64,000 bases of DNA from Congeria kusceri (Eukaryota; Mollusca; Bivalvia; Myida; Dreissenidae): positions 41,363,926 through 41,427,925 of the forward strand of contig CM051036.1 in the NCBI GenBank assembly GCA_027627225.1, written 5' to 3'. Below the pieces are notes generated by a model. That model worked only from the letters and a program-made list of their open reading frames with translations. It was not told the origin of the DNA and did no database searches. Of the stretch, positions 1 through 11,585 are shown piece by piece (position 1 is the first letter of the stretch; the number at the start of each line of letters is the position of its first letter). The translations under genes were made by a program, and so were the position numbers.

Positions 1-790
1 CAATCTGACCCCCGGGGTGTAGCCAGTTTGACCCCAGTGGCATAATTTGAACAATCTTTTTAGAGGTCATGACCACTATACAATGTTGCATGCCAAATAT
101 AAAACATCTGGGCCTTGCGGTTTCAGTGGAGAATATTTTGTAAGTCATTTTGCTATTTAAGACTATATAAAACATGTGACCCCCGATGTGTGGCCACTTT
201 TGACCCCAAGGGTATCATTTGAACAATCTTTGTAGAGGACTAATATACAATGTAACATACCAAATATGAAACCTCTGGGCCTTGCGGTTTCAGAGAAGAA
301 GACTTTTAAAGTCATTTTGCTATTTAAGGCTATATAAACGATGTGACCCCTGGGGTGTGGCCAGTTTTGACCCCAGGGGCATCATTTGAACAATCTTTGT
401 GGAGGACCACTATACAATGTTACATGCCAAAGATGAAACCTCAGGCCTTAAAGTCATTTTGCTATTTAAGTCTATACAAACCATGTGACCCCTGAGGCGT
501 GGACAGTTTTGACCACAGGGACATCATTTGAATAAACTAAGTAAAGGACCACTAGAGAATGTCACATATCAAACATGAAAGCTCTGGGCCTTGCCGTTTC
601 ATAGGAGATGAGTTTTAAAGTTTGCACTTTTTAAAACTATTTTAGCTCTGGTAACCTACATATGAAGCGGACCGCAAAGATTTGAACAACTTTGAAATAG
701 ATCCACCCAAGGATCATTGCTATGAAGTTTGGTGAAAAACTGCCAAGCGGTTTAGGAGATGTCTTTTAAATGAAAAGTTTACGACGCACG
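1..790 (-). repeat. Tandem-core array, inverted orientation, truncated by window start
   Basis: About four units of roughly 165-170 bp repeat the phrases GGCCTTGCGGTTTCA, GACCACTATACAATGTTACA and TTTGACCCCAGGGGCATCAT. The same unit occurs in the opposite orientation at 6144-8100, so this is an inverted copy of that family. After 780 the array gives way to a short CGACGCACGCACG stretch that matches the CGTCCGTCGTGCG leader of the other copy in reverse complement, so the right edge of the element is probably near 840. No coding capacity. Confidence 0.85.
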
Positions 791-1954
791 CACGCACGAA
801 CGACGGACAACAGGCGAACACAAAGGCATTGTTTGCAAAATGTTGTATCTCTTAAACAGAGCCTGGCAAGTTTTATAGCCTGATTTTTTAACATGTACTA
901 AGACCTATTTCTATTGGTTAAAGACAATTGGGTGTAAAAAAACCCAAAGCAAGTAATATTCTTCAAGATGTAAGCATATTTAATATATTTTACTCGTACA
1001 GAGTTTAAAGCTGCTAAAAGAGACTTCAAGTGCGTAGACAAGTAGGTATACGTGTAACCAAATCTGGTTCTTTCATTGTGCGTTGAACGGACGTATTTTG
1101 TGTGACATTATCCAAATGGACCTTGGAAATCGAAAGCCATATGATATTAAATAGGAATCTTCACATTCATATGTCATCAAAGAAGTGGCTAACATATACT
1201 GCTCTGTTTGTCCCATATACTAGTATTTCTAGTTGTAAACATTTATTGTTTAAATCTAACACTGTCAACATTTAGAAGTTTTTATATACCAGTAGCTAAT
1301 CGCACTCGTCGGTCACGTAACTGGTTGGTCATAGATAGTTAGTTGCGTGTGCCAATTAAGGATAGTGAGGCTAAAAAACGCAGGCCACAGTGGTGGTCAT
1401 CTTCGCGTTGGAAACTGAGTGTCATTACTATCCTTTTGACGCCACTATCCTTTTGACGCCCCTATGCATTTGCGCGAAATCATTTCAAATATTTATTGAA
1501 CAATGTGTATTTAATATTGGACAATTCCGTTGGTGCTCCAATTATGTGGGCGGCATGCGCCGCCCCAAGCGCGACGCCACTGTTATTGCGTGTTGGTCTG
1601 TACGTATTTATGAAAAGTTGGTGACTCTATGTGTAATGTATAGACGGAATCATTCAGTCTTTGTGAGCAGTTGATAGTGTGCCGTGGGGCAGTGTAGATG
1701 CTGATTCTTAGCTTTCATTTGAATAAATATATAACGTCACACCGGTGTTGAAATTAAGTCATTTGACTATTATACATGTTTATACACAAAACCGAAACAA
1801 CACTTTAACAGAGTAATATAAGATGGAGTCAGAAGCGAGATACATGCAAAACTAGTTCACCCATAAAAGCATTACTAGTATGTAAAAATAATCCATTGAA
1901 AGACACCGGATTTTCACAATTGTTGCAATATGGACAAGATCAATCACTATACAC
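791..1954. other. Low-complexity AT-rich spacer, no gene recognised
   Basis: After the array leader (to about 840) I see no repeat periodicity, RNA gene or convincing exon. A 94-codon plus-strand open frame at 1390-1674 lacks an ATG start and recognisable protein composition, and is treated as chance. Confidence 0.5.
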
Positions 1955-2430
1955 CCACTTTTAGTTATGCCTGGGAAGATTTTATTATAACTAATTATTA
2001 TTCCCCATGTCCAGACGATGTGTCGCGTACATGACCCATGCGTGTCCGTCAAAGATCAAGGTCACAATTCAAGGTCGAAGGTCAAATACTTGTATTTCTT
2101 TTCCTCTCCACAACATTTTTATGCCTGGAAGGATTTTAATATAACTTCAGATAATTATTCCCCATGACCAGACAATGTACCGCCTACATGGCCCATGCAT
2201 GTTCTTCAAAGGTTAAGGTCACAATTCAAGGTCAAGTGTCAACTATATGAAAACAACTTGTATTTCGTTTCCGCTCCATAACTTGGTAATGCATGGAAGG
2301 ATTTTAATATTACTTCAGATTATTATTCCCCATGACCAGACGATGTGTCGCGTACATGACCCATGCTTGTCCTTCAAAGGTCTATTTCAAATTCCAGATC
2401 AAAGGTCAAATACCGGTCAAATGCTTGTAT
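1955..2430 (+). repeat. Three-unit tandem repeat, about 173 bp
   Basis: Three units are marked by CCAGACGATGTGTCGCGTAC-type phrases at about 1992, 2167 and 2337. Each is followed by CATGACCCATGC, TGTCCTTCAAAGGT and AAGGTCACAATTCAAGGTC. It belongs to the broad bivalve AAGGTCA-rich repeat class. A 149-codon open frame starting at 2247 begins inside the third unit and is therefore not considered a gene. Confidence 0.75.
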
Positions 2431-3289
2431 TTCATGATTTGATATACACTGTCGTCATTACAAATAAACGACTTTTCCGCTTAAAACGCCTTAAATATAT
2501 AATTGTTGTTCCACATATAAAACAGAAACCAGAAAATCGTTTTAACGCATTGAGTTGGTGGTTGGAGCGGGGGACGATTAAAAAGATTTTAGAAATTTAC
2601 TTAAGTTTTCACTTAGGAGCTTTGTGGTTTAATATTGGCCTGGACAATTTCTGCTACAATGTTTTATGTTGCCGCGGAAGATGTTCTACATTGTGAAAAT
2701 GACAATTGCAAATGTTTTTGTTTAAGAATTATTGTAAGTAACAAAATTCTTTAATTAAATGAAACATACCGATGTGTATTGGTTATTGTCAAACTGACCA
2801 ATAAAACAAGAATTTTATATACTTGTACCTGCATATGGTTACATGGTTGTGTATCTACACGTAGATATATCCCATGGCGATTGAGTTCTTCGTGATATGT
2901 GCATGTTTGTGTGTGCTAAGTCGTAAAATTAATCAACATTTTGGCAACAGTGAAATGTGTTGTGATGTTTTGTGTATTTTTGATAATTAATAAAATTATT
3001 TATAATTTATAGAAATAAATACTAAATAATTGTGCTTGTGTTTTATTTTCCTGATGTTGTAGCCAAAATAGTATTGACTTTAGTATAATTAAATAGCGTT
3101 TAAGCTTCACAACTTGTTTTACTTGTTGAGAGTTGAGTTTTTAAGTCCAATATATTCCGACTATGTTTCATGGTAGTTGCATGTACCGATCACTGCATAT
3201 CTTATATTAGTTTATATCTTACCCACATGATGGTAATCTTAGTATATTTCTAGCTCTTGAATACGCAATGTACAAAGTAATCTAAGCAG
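2431..3289. other. AT-rich spacer, nothing recognised
   Basis: No periodicity, RNA gene or exon-like segment was identified. TATAAT- and AATTAATAAA-like words around 2990-3030 are expected by chance at this base composition. Confidence 0.45.
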
Positions 3290-3896
3290 ATCCTAAAGTT
3301 CTTTGACAGGTGTCAAAGTATAGTGCTGACTTCAGTTTCTGACTAGCACCGCAATACATTAGTGATTTCAATATTTGACTAGCACAGCAATACATAAGTG
3401 ATTTCAATATTTGATAAGCACAGCAATGCAAACATGATTTCAATATTTGACAGTTGTCTAAATTTAAAAGTGATCTCCATATTTTACTAGCGCCCGAATA
3501 TGAAAGTGATCTCAATGTTTGACTAGAGTCAAGCGGTCTAAACATTTCACTGCAGACTTGATGTAGAATAAATCTAAGTATTTATATAGAATCTAGATAT
3601 AGACGTGATGTCAATATTTGTCTAGAAGAGTAATAGAAGTCATCTCAATATTTTACTACACTTAATTAGAATGGAATTAGAGATAAATTATACAAGCGAT
3701 CTCAATATCTCTTTAAAAATTAAATGTATAAGAGATGACGATATATCACAGGAGAAAATAAGTATAGAAGTGATTTCTATACATTTTGTATTTCACTATC
3801 GGCAGAATATCGGAGGGTCTCAATATTTCACTAAAGACTTAATATGGAAGCAATCCCAATATTTGACTGTATATATTAGCAATAGTCTAGAGATAT
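3290..3896. repeat. 36-bp degenerate minisatellite
   Basis: Between 3348 and about 3530 successive units are exactly 36 bp, each containing AGTGATTTCAATATTTGACT followed by a CACAGCAATACAT-type segment. The array decays but remains visible to about 3895 (GATCTCAATATTT variants). Because 36 is a multiple of three, open frames survive on both strands (3282-3545 minus, 3671-3898 plus). They translate as repeats of the unit and have no independent protein signal. Confidence 0.8.
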
Positions 3897-4740
3897 AAAC
3901 CTAGATGCCGCATCGCTTGTTACCCGTATGCAAGTGAAATGCGTCTGCGCGTCCTCCATATTGGTGCGGTCGTCGATTGTAAACATTGCTATGATTTTTT
4001 TGCAAGGTTATCCATAATTAGGCTTTTAATTTTATAATCTGAGGAAAAATCTTAAAATTAATATTGTTTTATTTTGGTCTTGTGAATATTCTCTCTAATT
4101 ATAAACAATAACTATATTCGTTTGTGGATTTTCGTCGTTTCTAGATACTCACTGAGAGAGCTACCTCTCTCGTACCTCTTCCTCACATAAACTGTGAGAC
4201 GGACCTGCCAGCGCAGTGCTTGTTACACACTTTTCACACCTAAGCATCCCGTGTTCAATTCCCACCCGGCGCAACACCACACCAACATTAAACAAAAATA
4301 TATTTCAGTAAAATTAAAATAGCTGGATTGCAAATATGATTCTAAACTGGAAACTAACGGTGTTTCTCTAAAAGTAAATTAGGTAACGGTGAGCGGACAG
4401 ACGCGGGGTCTAAAGTCCACATTCAAATGCGAATGTCCTCATACGCTTCACAATACACACATGCATATACGTTTGCCGCGACTTCTTTCTTTGCGCCGGT
4501 TATATTAAAGACGTTCGCAACAAAAAGAAAATAATGGGGTTAATTTCTCCTTTTGCTTCATTTTTTATTTATTGTATATAGGTTACAATATACTAATTTC
4601 ATCTCTAATGTCTATTCAAAATAAATATTTTTAATAGTAAAAGTTCATAAAGCATATATAATAATCAAAACCACACTATCAAGTGTATTTCCAAACAAAC
4701 TTTGTTCAGAAATGATCCAGTAAATATCTTCATTCTATTG
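3897..4740. other. Spacer with a weak tRNA-like B box near 4250
   Basis: No gene is visible. At 4248-4262 the phrase GTGTTCAATTCCC fits the Pol III B-box pattern GWTCRANNC, and a GCGCAGTGCTTG segment lies about 45 bp upstream. The A box does not fit the TRGYNNARNNG consensus and no cloverleaf can be drawn with confidence. At best it is an old tRNA-derived SINE fragment. Confidence 0.3.
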
Positions 4741-4749
4741 ATATGTTGT

Positions 4750-5330
4750 TTTCGTATGTTAAAACGAAACAGGAAAAATGCCACACAGGTACCCTATATG
4801 AAATCCAATATTTCCCAAACAAGTTCGGTGAGCCTTTCTTTTTATTAATGATTTGGTGCATGTCTGTGCGAAATTTGTCGTTTAAGAAAATCTGTCGTTT
4901 GGAACAAAATATGCATTTGATAAAAATTAAGTTTCAGAAAGCATTAGTAGTTCCAATTTCACACACTTAAATGTCCTGTCAAATTCATTACTTAAGCAGT
5001 AAATGTAGGTAAAACATTTGTATTATCAACATACACATGTATATTGCCAAACAAAGCATGTACACACAGATCAGTTGAAAGAACCATAACATTGTTTGAA
5101 AAATAAATATCCTTAGGACTTAAAACATTGATACAAATCCAAACAGAAAAAGGGGCTTCGACAGGTACCGTATTCAAAACCCAATATTTCCGGAACAAGG
5201 CCGGTGACCCCTATTTTTTAAGACTGTTTTTGTTTCAGTATGCATTGACGGATGTAGGTGGGATCTTTAAGCAAATTATGTCGTTTGGAACAAAAGATAT
5301 TCGTATATTTGATAAATTATCTAGTTTTTA
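4750..5330 (+). repeat. Pair of diverged copies of a dispersed repeat, about 385 bp apart
   Basis: Two segments centred on 4785-4850 and 5165-5220 share AGGTACC, CCAATATTTCC, AACAAG and CGGTGA in the same order, at roughly 75-80% identity by eye over about 60 bp. Both are followed by TCGTTTGGAACAAAA. Short open frames over each copy translate to similar peptides (shared TGT, QYF, NK and G-P). The DNA similarity is not concentrated at silent positions, so this reads as a dispersed repeat rather than a conserved gene. Confidence 0.6.
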
Positions 5331-6143
5331 CACCTAATTACGTGCTTATAAGTGGAGTACGTTTTACAATGGACCTAAATCAGCTACACATTTGACGCAA
5401 TAAATATATTGAATTGAAACAAATCAAAACGGCATGATTGAGAGAAAAAATTACATAATTTCACAATGACGATATATTTATTTCAAAAGTTGATATACAT
5501 GTTTACAAGGCGATATTGTATTTAAACTTACCATTTTGAATAATATAAATCGCTCAGCAATGTTCAAGTCATATTTATAATATTGAACAAATGTTATAGT
5601 AAGTGCGTAAATGAATATTTTCGTTTAAACATTTACTACCACTGTATTTAAAGTGACGTATATCATCCATATCTTATAGTCCAGACTGTCCATGATGTGC
5701 TCAGTGTTAACGCAATAGCGAACAACTGGTGTGCCTTCAGCGCTTTGATTTTAAAAGATGTGACAAATTGTGTACAATTGTTTATTGTGAGATATACAAT
5801 AACTCACTTGTACTTGAAAGCTTATACAAAACATATGAAAACTTGACATACAGTAAAGATACAACACAAAAATCATTCTTTATTTTCATTAACAATACAT
5901 GTATTTACAACAATTATAATTTAATAGTCCTTTAATGTACAATGCTCGTAATTCTGTAGATACATATAAATAAACTGTATTCAAACCAATAAAATGAAGG
6001 TAACACTTATTCTTATACAGTACAACAAACTCTGTATTATAATGTCTCTATAAAATGTTAAGTGTTGAAATACTTGTTATAGACCATTTACTATTTCCAG
6101 TTTTGTAAATATATTCTTTTTCCAGTTTTGTAAATATATTTTT
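5331..6143. other. AT-rich spacer with one short duplication
   Basis: No gene was recognised. A 22-bp direct duplication, TTTTCCAGTTTTGTAAATAT plus AT, lies at about 6095-6140 immediately before the array that starts at 6144. Confidence 0.5.
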
Positions 6144-8100
6144 AGCTCACCTGTGCACAACGGGCTCATGGTATCGTGCATCGTCCGTCGTGCGACAACA
6201 TTTTCATTCAAACAACATCTCTTCCTAAAATACCGGGCAGATTTTCACCAAACTTCACGGTAATGATCCTTGGGTGACCCTCTTTCAAAATTGTTCAAAT
6301 CGTTTCGGTCCGCTGCATGGCTGAGAGCTTTTATATTTGGTATTTGGCATCCTCTAGTGGTCCTCTACAAATATTGTTCAAATGATGCCCTGGGGTCAAA
6401 ACTTGCCACGCCCCGGGGGTCACATGGTTTATATAGATTTACTTAGCAAAATGATATGACTTCTCATAAATGTTCTCCTCTGAAACCGCAGGGCCAAGAG
6501 TTTTTATATTTGGTATGTAACATGGCATAGTTGTCCTCTACAAAGATTGTTCAACGATGCCCCTGGGGTCAAAACTGGCCACGCCCCGGGGGTCACATTT
6601 TTTATATAGACTTAAATAGCTAAATGATTTTTAAAATCTTCTCTGAAACCGCATGGCCTAGAGGTTTGGTATTTGGTTGTTAACATTGAATAGTGGTCCT
6701 CTACAAAGATTGTTCAAATGATGCCCCTTGGGTCAAAACTGGCCACGCCCTAGGGGTCACATTGTTTATATAGCATTACATAGCAAAATGACTTGAAAAA
6801 TCTTCTCCTCTGAAACCGCATGGTCCAGTGGTTTCATATTTGTTATGTGGCAATCTCTAGTGGTCCTTCAAATGATTAATCTGGGGTCAAAACTGGCTAC
6901 GCGTCTGTGATCACATCGTTTATTTTGACTTAAATATCAAAATGACTTTAAAATCTTCTCCTCTGAAACCGCAAGGCCCAGAGGTTTCATATTTGGTATG
7001 TAACATTGAATAGTGGTCCTCTACAAAGATTCTTCAAATGATTCTCCTGGGGTCAAAACTGGCCACGCCCCGATGGTCACATGGTTTATATAGACTTAAA
7101 AAGCCAAATGCCTTTACAAATCTTCTCCTCTGAAACAGCAAGGCCAAGTCGTTTCATATTTGGTACGTGGCATCTTCAAGTGGTCCTGTACAAAGATTTT
7201 TCAAATGATAAAATCTGGCCACGCCCCGGGGGTCACATTGTTTATATAGACTAAAATAGCAAAATGACTTTAAAAATCTTCTCCTCTGAAACCGCAAGGC
7301 CCAGGGGTTTCATATTTGGTATGTAACATGGTATGTAACATTGCATAGTGGTTCTCTACAAAGATTGTTCAAATTATGCCTCTGGTGTTAAAACTGGCCA
7401 CGTCCCGGTGGTCACATGGTTTATATAGTCTGAAATAGCTCAATTACTTTTCATCCGAAACAGCAAGGCCGAGAGGTTTGGTATTTGGATGGTAACATTG
7501 TATAGGGGTACTCTACAAAGATTGTTGAAATGATACACCTGGGGTCAAAAATGTCCACGCGCCGGTGTCACATGGATTATATAGACTAAGAAAAATTACT
7601 GCAAAAATCGTCTCCTCTGAAACCGCAAGGACCACGGGTTTAATATTTGGTGTGTAACATTGCATGGTGGTCCTCTACAAAGATTGTTCAAAAGATGCCC
7701 CTGTGGTTATAACTGGGCACCTCCCGGTGATCACATGGTTTATATAGACTTAAATAGCTAAATGACTTCGACAATTTTCTTCTCTGTGCCCGCAAGGCCC
7801 ATATGTTTGTTATTTGGTGGGTAACATTGTATAGGGGTCCTTTACAAATATTGTTCAAATGATGCCCTGGGGTCAATACTGGCCACGCCAAGGGGTTACA
7901 TCGTTTGTACAGACTTCAATAGCAAATTTACTTCAAGAATATTCTCCTCTGAAACCACAAGGCCCAGAGGTTTCATATTTGGTATGTTACATTGCATACC
8001 AGTCTTCAACAAAGATTGTTCAAATGATGCCCCTGGGGTCACACCGGGGATGCCTTAAACTCAGGCGAGCTACCTAGGGCCATAGTGGCCCACTTGTTTG
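6144..8100 (+). repeat. Large tandem-core element, about ten units of 163-165 bp
   Basis: The leader TTAGCTCACCTGTGCACAAC and a CGTCCGTCGTGCG tract are followed by about ten units. These are marked by CTCCTCTGAAACCGCA-type phrases near 6475, 6639, 6804, 6958, 7123, 7280, 7452, 7610, 7780 and 7943. Each unit also contains GTGGTCCTCTACAAAGATTG and GGCCACGCCCCGGGGGTCAC. The element closes at about 8050-8098 with ACTCAGGCGAGCTACC and the palindrome GGGCCATAGTGGCCC. Leader AGCTCACCTG and trailer CAGGCGAGCT form a short imperfect terminal inverted repeat. The structure resembles bivalve pearl or HINE elements, which carry tandem cores of about 160 bp. That family assignment is inference. Confidence 0.85.
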
Positions 8101-10029
8101 CTAATTGCCTATACCCAACATTGTCAAATAATGTATGTTCAATCATGCTACTTTCCCCTAAACTGTGGACAACACTTCCATAATATAATGGATATTGTGG
8201 ATGCACAAACCGATATGACAGAACAATTCAGCATTTGAAAGGTCTCTATCAGATAAATCCGTTCAGAAAAAAAACAGACAGTCATATCCGATCTGAAAAT
8301 AAACAGTGCGGTAAAAAAAAGCTATATGTATGGATAGTTCACAGATTTTATCACACCTGGCTGAATCATTAACGGATTGATGGTGGTGGGAAATCCAGAA
8401 TATTAGCAGCATACAATGATTGGCCAGTTTCCGACCTTTCCTGTTCCGTTACGTGTTGAAAACCAGGCAGATGATCTTGTTCATAGTCCATCTGATAAAC
8501 AAACATAATAAGAAATAATATTATAGTATTAAGTGTTTATGTCAATGTAATGTTTTTTTTTTCATAATTTATTATGTCATTTTCAAAACGTTAATAAAAT
8601 AATTATAACAATTAATCATAATAAACGAAATTTTAACATTTAAACATGTAAGGTGTGTATAAACATTTGAAAACTAAATACTCTTATGAAACTTTACTTA
8701 ACCGACATAAATATTGTTAGAAATTTCATCCGAAATTTCAGAGGATGGAGTTATCCGAAACACTATTTACTTACTTTAGTGTCAGTTAACTCAATATACA
8801 CTGTTGGAAACACAAACAGAAGAGTTTATTCAAGTCTATTTACCACTATCCACTCAAATTATGTGTGGTCTTCAAATGAACTCCTGATTTATAAACTTTT
8901 ATTCATAAACGTATATCTCCGCGAAAGGTTGTTGTTGGCCGCCACTTTGTCGTTTGTGCCTGACCCATTAACGTGATGACAAGGGCAGGTAATCCAGAAT
9001 ACGGAGCGAGCCAAGAAGATTTTAATTAATATGTTCTAACTTAAAATATAACCTGCATTTTGATTGGTCGTGCGCATGTACATCATTGAAGCATGTAAAC
9101 AGTAATTATCCATGTACGGTAATGTTTACTACATATAATGAGAAGGCTATGTTCCAAATAACCAATCAAAAGCCAGAAATAGCATCCGTTAACATCGTGG
9201 TCTTAATATAAATAGTGCACAAACATGCATACCGGTACATACAACCTATGCATGATAAGTATACGGTTGAGTTAATTCATGTTTAAATTGTAACGAGAAT
9301 TGCTTGCTATCAAAGCACTGAAAAAGTATTGAATATGCGAACAATATCAACGAATATAAAAAGTAAGTTAACAGACGGAAAAATGCGTTAAATATGTAAT
9401 TAAATTTACAATGTATACGATAGTGTAACCAAATGAGGCATTTACAAATGCCACTAACGTAAAGTGTCCCAATCATCGCTTAATAGAATATAAATGCGCT
9501 GATCTTGGAATATCGTATTATTTATGCTCGGTTTTAAAGACAATTTCAAACAAGACGTTAAATCATTTATTGCCTAATTGTCTCCCATATAAGAGAACAT
9601 GGCGTCATTTTTGTAAATACAAACTGTGCGTAGGGCGAACGGACAAATAATAATTTAATGAAAACAAGTTAATTACATTCACCGAATGCAAATGTCATAC
9701 ACATGGCATGAAGCAAAATGTAGTGAAGTTCAGATCACAACGATAAGCACACAGAGTATGACTAAATTTGACACTAACGAATGGAAGAAATTGATAAGCG
9801 TTTAAGTTGCTGATTGACAGTGACTGGCCCAATGTATTAATAGAAATACAGATGGCGGAGAGTATTTGTATCTTAATTAAAAGGTTATTATGAGAAACCT
9901 ATACAGACAGCGCTGAATAAATGTTTCTTTACTTCAAATGAGTGACACTGCCTTCATGCCCTATTCCAACTTTGCTGAAGCTCAGGTCAGCGACGTAAGG
10001 CAACCTTTTCCCCGTTATCATCCATCTTG
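8101..10029. other. Mostly unique spacer
   Basis: Apart from the candidate exon at 8369-8491 nothing firm is seen. Segments near 8930-9010 and 9938-10025 are locally richer in C+G and open on more than one frame, but their strand cannot be decided. ATTGG and CCAAT words near 9062 and 9160 could be promoter CCAAT boxes, but no transcription unit can be tied to them. Confidence 0.4.
8369..8491 (-). CDS. Candidate terminal coding exon, function unknown
   Basis: On the minus strand a plausible splice acceptor (TTTGTTTATCAG) ends exactly where a 40-codon open frame starts. It reads MDYEQDHLPGF at its start and ends NILDFPPPSIR followed by TAA at 8369-8371. The composition is protein-like (charged, no low complexity) and the segment lies outside the neighbouring arrays. 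I do not recognise the family. If real it is the last exon of a gene extending to higher coordinates, or a single short ORF. No upstream exon with matching phase could be chained across 8492-10000. An open frame of this length is not rare by chance, so this is only a candidate. Confidence 0.3.
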   Translation of the reverse strand: MDYEQDHLPGFQHVTEQERSETGQSLYAANILDFPPPSIR

Positions 10030-11240
10030 ACGAAAATTGCCCAGCATGTGTATGTCCATCAAATCTTCTTGACTAGGTTAGATAATAGTCCTAATCGGAC
10101 CAGAAACACCAGTGTTATTGGCTCTTTTTTCATTAGAAAAAAAGGGAAATTGACTTTGTGCAAGATAGATACTTCATGTTTAGCTCCCCGATGGGGCGAG
10201 CATATAATCGGCGCTTTGTCCGTCTGCCCGAATTTTTGCAAGGGCCATTCAGTTTGTTCGGGTGTCAAACCCATTCCCCCCATAATTTTATCCATCAATA
10301 TTTCTGTCCGTGTCCGTCTGTTCTTCCGTTTGTCCAGTCTGTAGATTCCATGCGAAACATTAAATTATAGTTAGAACATTTTACCATAACATCTTTGCAT
10401 CCACGCTTCATCTCAGAAATTAATAACTCCAATTCAATGAAACATAATATGAAGCATTCCTACAAAGAGGATATCTGCATATTGGATACTTTTATGGAGT
10501 TATTGCACTTTTATTATAACTTATCCATGGATGGAGGGATTTAAAAATTATGTTGCATAAACATTTGCCGCAATGGGACAGCGAGTGGCACGCATGAATC
10601 ACATTCAGAGGTAAATGGTCAAGGTCACACTTAGAAGTCAAAGTTCAAAAACGTCAAATTTTGCACTTTGATTTTCCGTACTTTTACTTGGCATGGATTT
10701 CAAAACTACTTGACATATATGATAACCTTCAATGAGACAGCGTGACTGAGAGGCGAAAGGTAAAAAATTGCGGACTTGCCTGGGCTTAAAGTTTGCGATA
10801 GATGGAGGGATTTTACAATTATTTGGCACAAATGTTGGCCTTTATAAAACGGCATGTTGCATGCATGAACCAGGTCCGTAGGTCAAAGGTCAGGGTTACT
10901 CTTAAGGTCAAAGTTCAAATTAGCGCTAGTCAAGGCTATAACTTGGCCATGGATGGAGGAATTTTAAAATAAATTGCCACAGATTTCTCAATGGGCCGGC
11001 ATGAGCGCATGAACCAGGTCCATAGATTAAATGTCAAGGTCTTACCTTGTCGTCAAAGGTAAAAATTTTCAATTGGCTGGTCTATAACTTGGCTATGGAT
11101 GGCGGGATTTTACAATAACTTGGCATATATTGTCCAAATGAGACAGTTTGTCGTGCGCATAGACCAGGACAGCAGGTCACAGATCAAGGTCAGACTTTAG
11201 GTCTCCACCAAACTTGCACAGCTTGTATTTGACAGTAAGA
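10030..11240 (+). repeat. Composite tandem-core repeat with AAGGTCA-rich units
   Basis: From 10040 to 10180 there is one unit of the family also seen at 25985-26690 (GGACCAGAAACACCAG, GTGCAAGATAGATACTT). The leader TAGCTCCCCGATGGGGCGAG (10181-10200) opens a second array. Its units contain AACTTGGCCATGGATGGAGG, ATTTTAAAATAA and GGTCAAGGTCACACTT and run to about 11190. A mirror-image terminus of this class (GCTCCTCTCATCGGGGAGC) is seen at 29217-29236. A perfect DR1-type nuclear receptor motif, AGGTCAAAGGTCA, is at 10880-10892. Open frames here follow the repeat and are not genes. Confidence 0.75.
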
Positions 11241-11374
11241 TCCCAGAACAAACCAAACATTAACCATATCGTACCACAGACACCAGAGTAATTGCCCCTT
11301 GTTTGTAAGAAACATTGTAAAAAATTGACTACTGTATTTGCAGGATAGAGACTTAATTTTGTATCAAACCTTAC

Positions 11375-11585
11375 CCTTACCCCCGAATCTGCCACATCGT
11401 TTAACTCATTCTCCCCCAAATCGGCTTCATCGCTTGACGGACATTTACTCCCAAATGGGCCTCATCGGTCGAATCCCACCTGCCCCAAAATTGGCCGCAT
11501 CGCTCGACCACGTCCTCTTCTATAATCTGCCTCATGGCTCGACCCCTTAAATCGACTGCACCGATCGACCCCCTGACCCCTGTGT
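11375..11585. repeat. Degenerate minisatellite, about 34 bp, GC-rich
   Basis: Six imperfect copies of a CCCCAAATCGGCCTCATCGC plus TCGACC unit run through this stretch, which is markedly more GC-rich than its surroundings. The array produces overlapping open frames on both strands (around 11338-11776) with no recognisable domain. These are discounted. Confidence 0.65.

Noticed and set aside
1390..1674. 94-codon plus-strand open frame
   Set aside because: No ATG start, no protein-like composition, no splice signals or domain. Length is within chance.
2247..2696. 149-codon plus-strand open frame
   Set aside because: It starts inside the third unit of a tandem repeat and runs into AT-rich sequence. 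No domain.
10027..10370. Overlapping open frames on both strands
   Set aside because: They coincide with the edge of a tandem-core repeat and translate to unrelated peptides in each frame.
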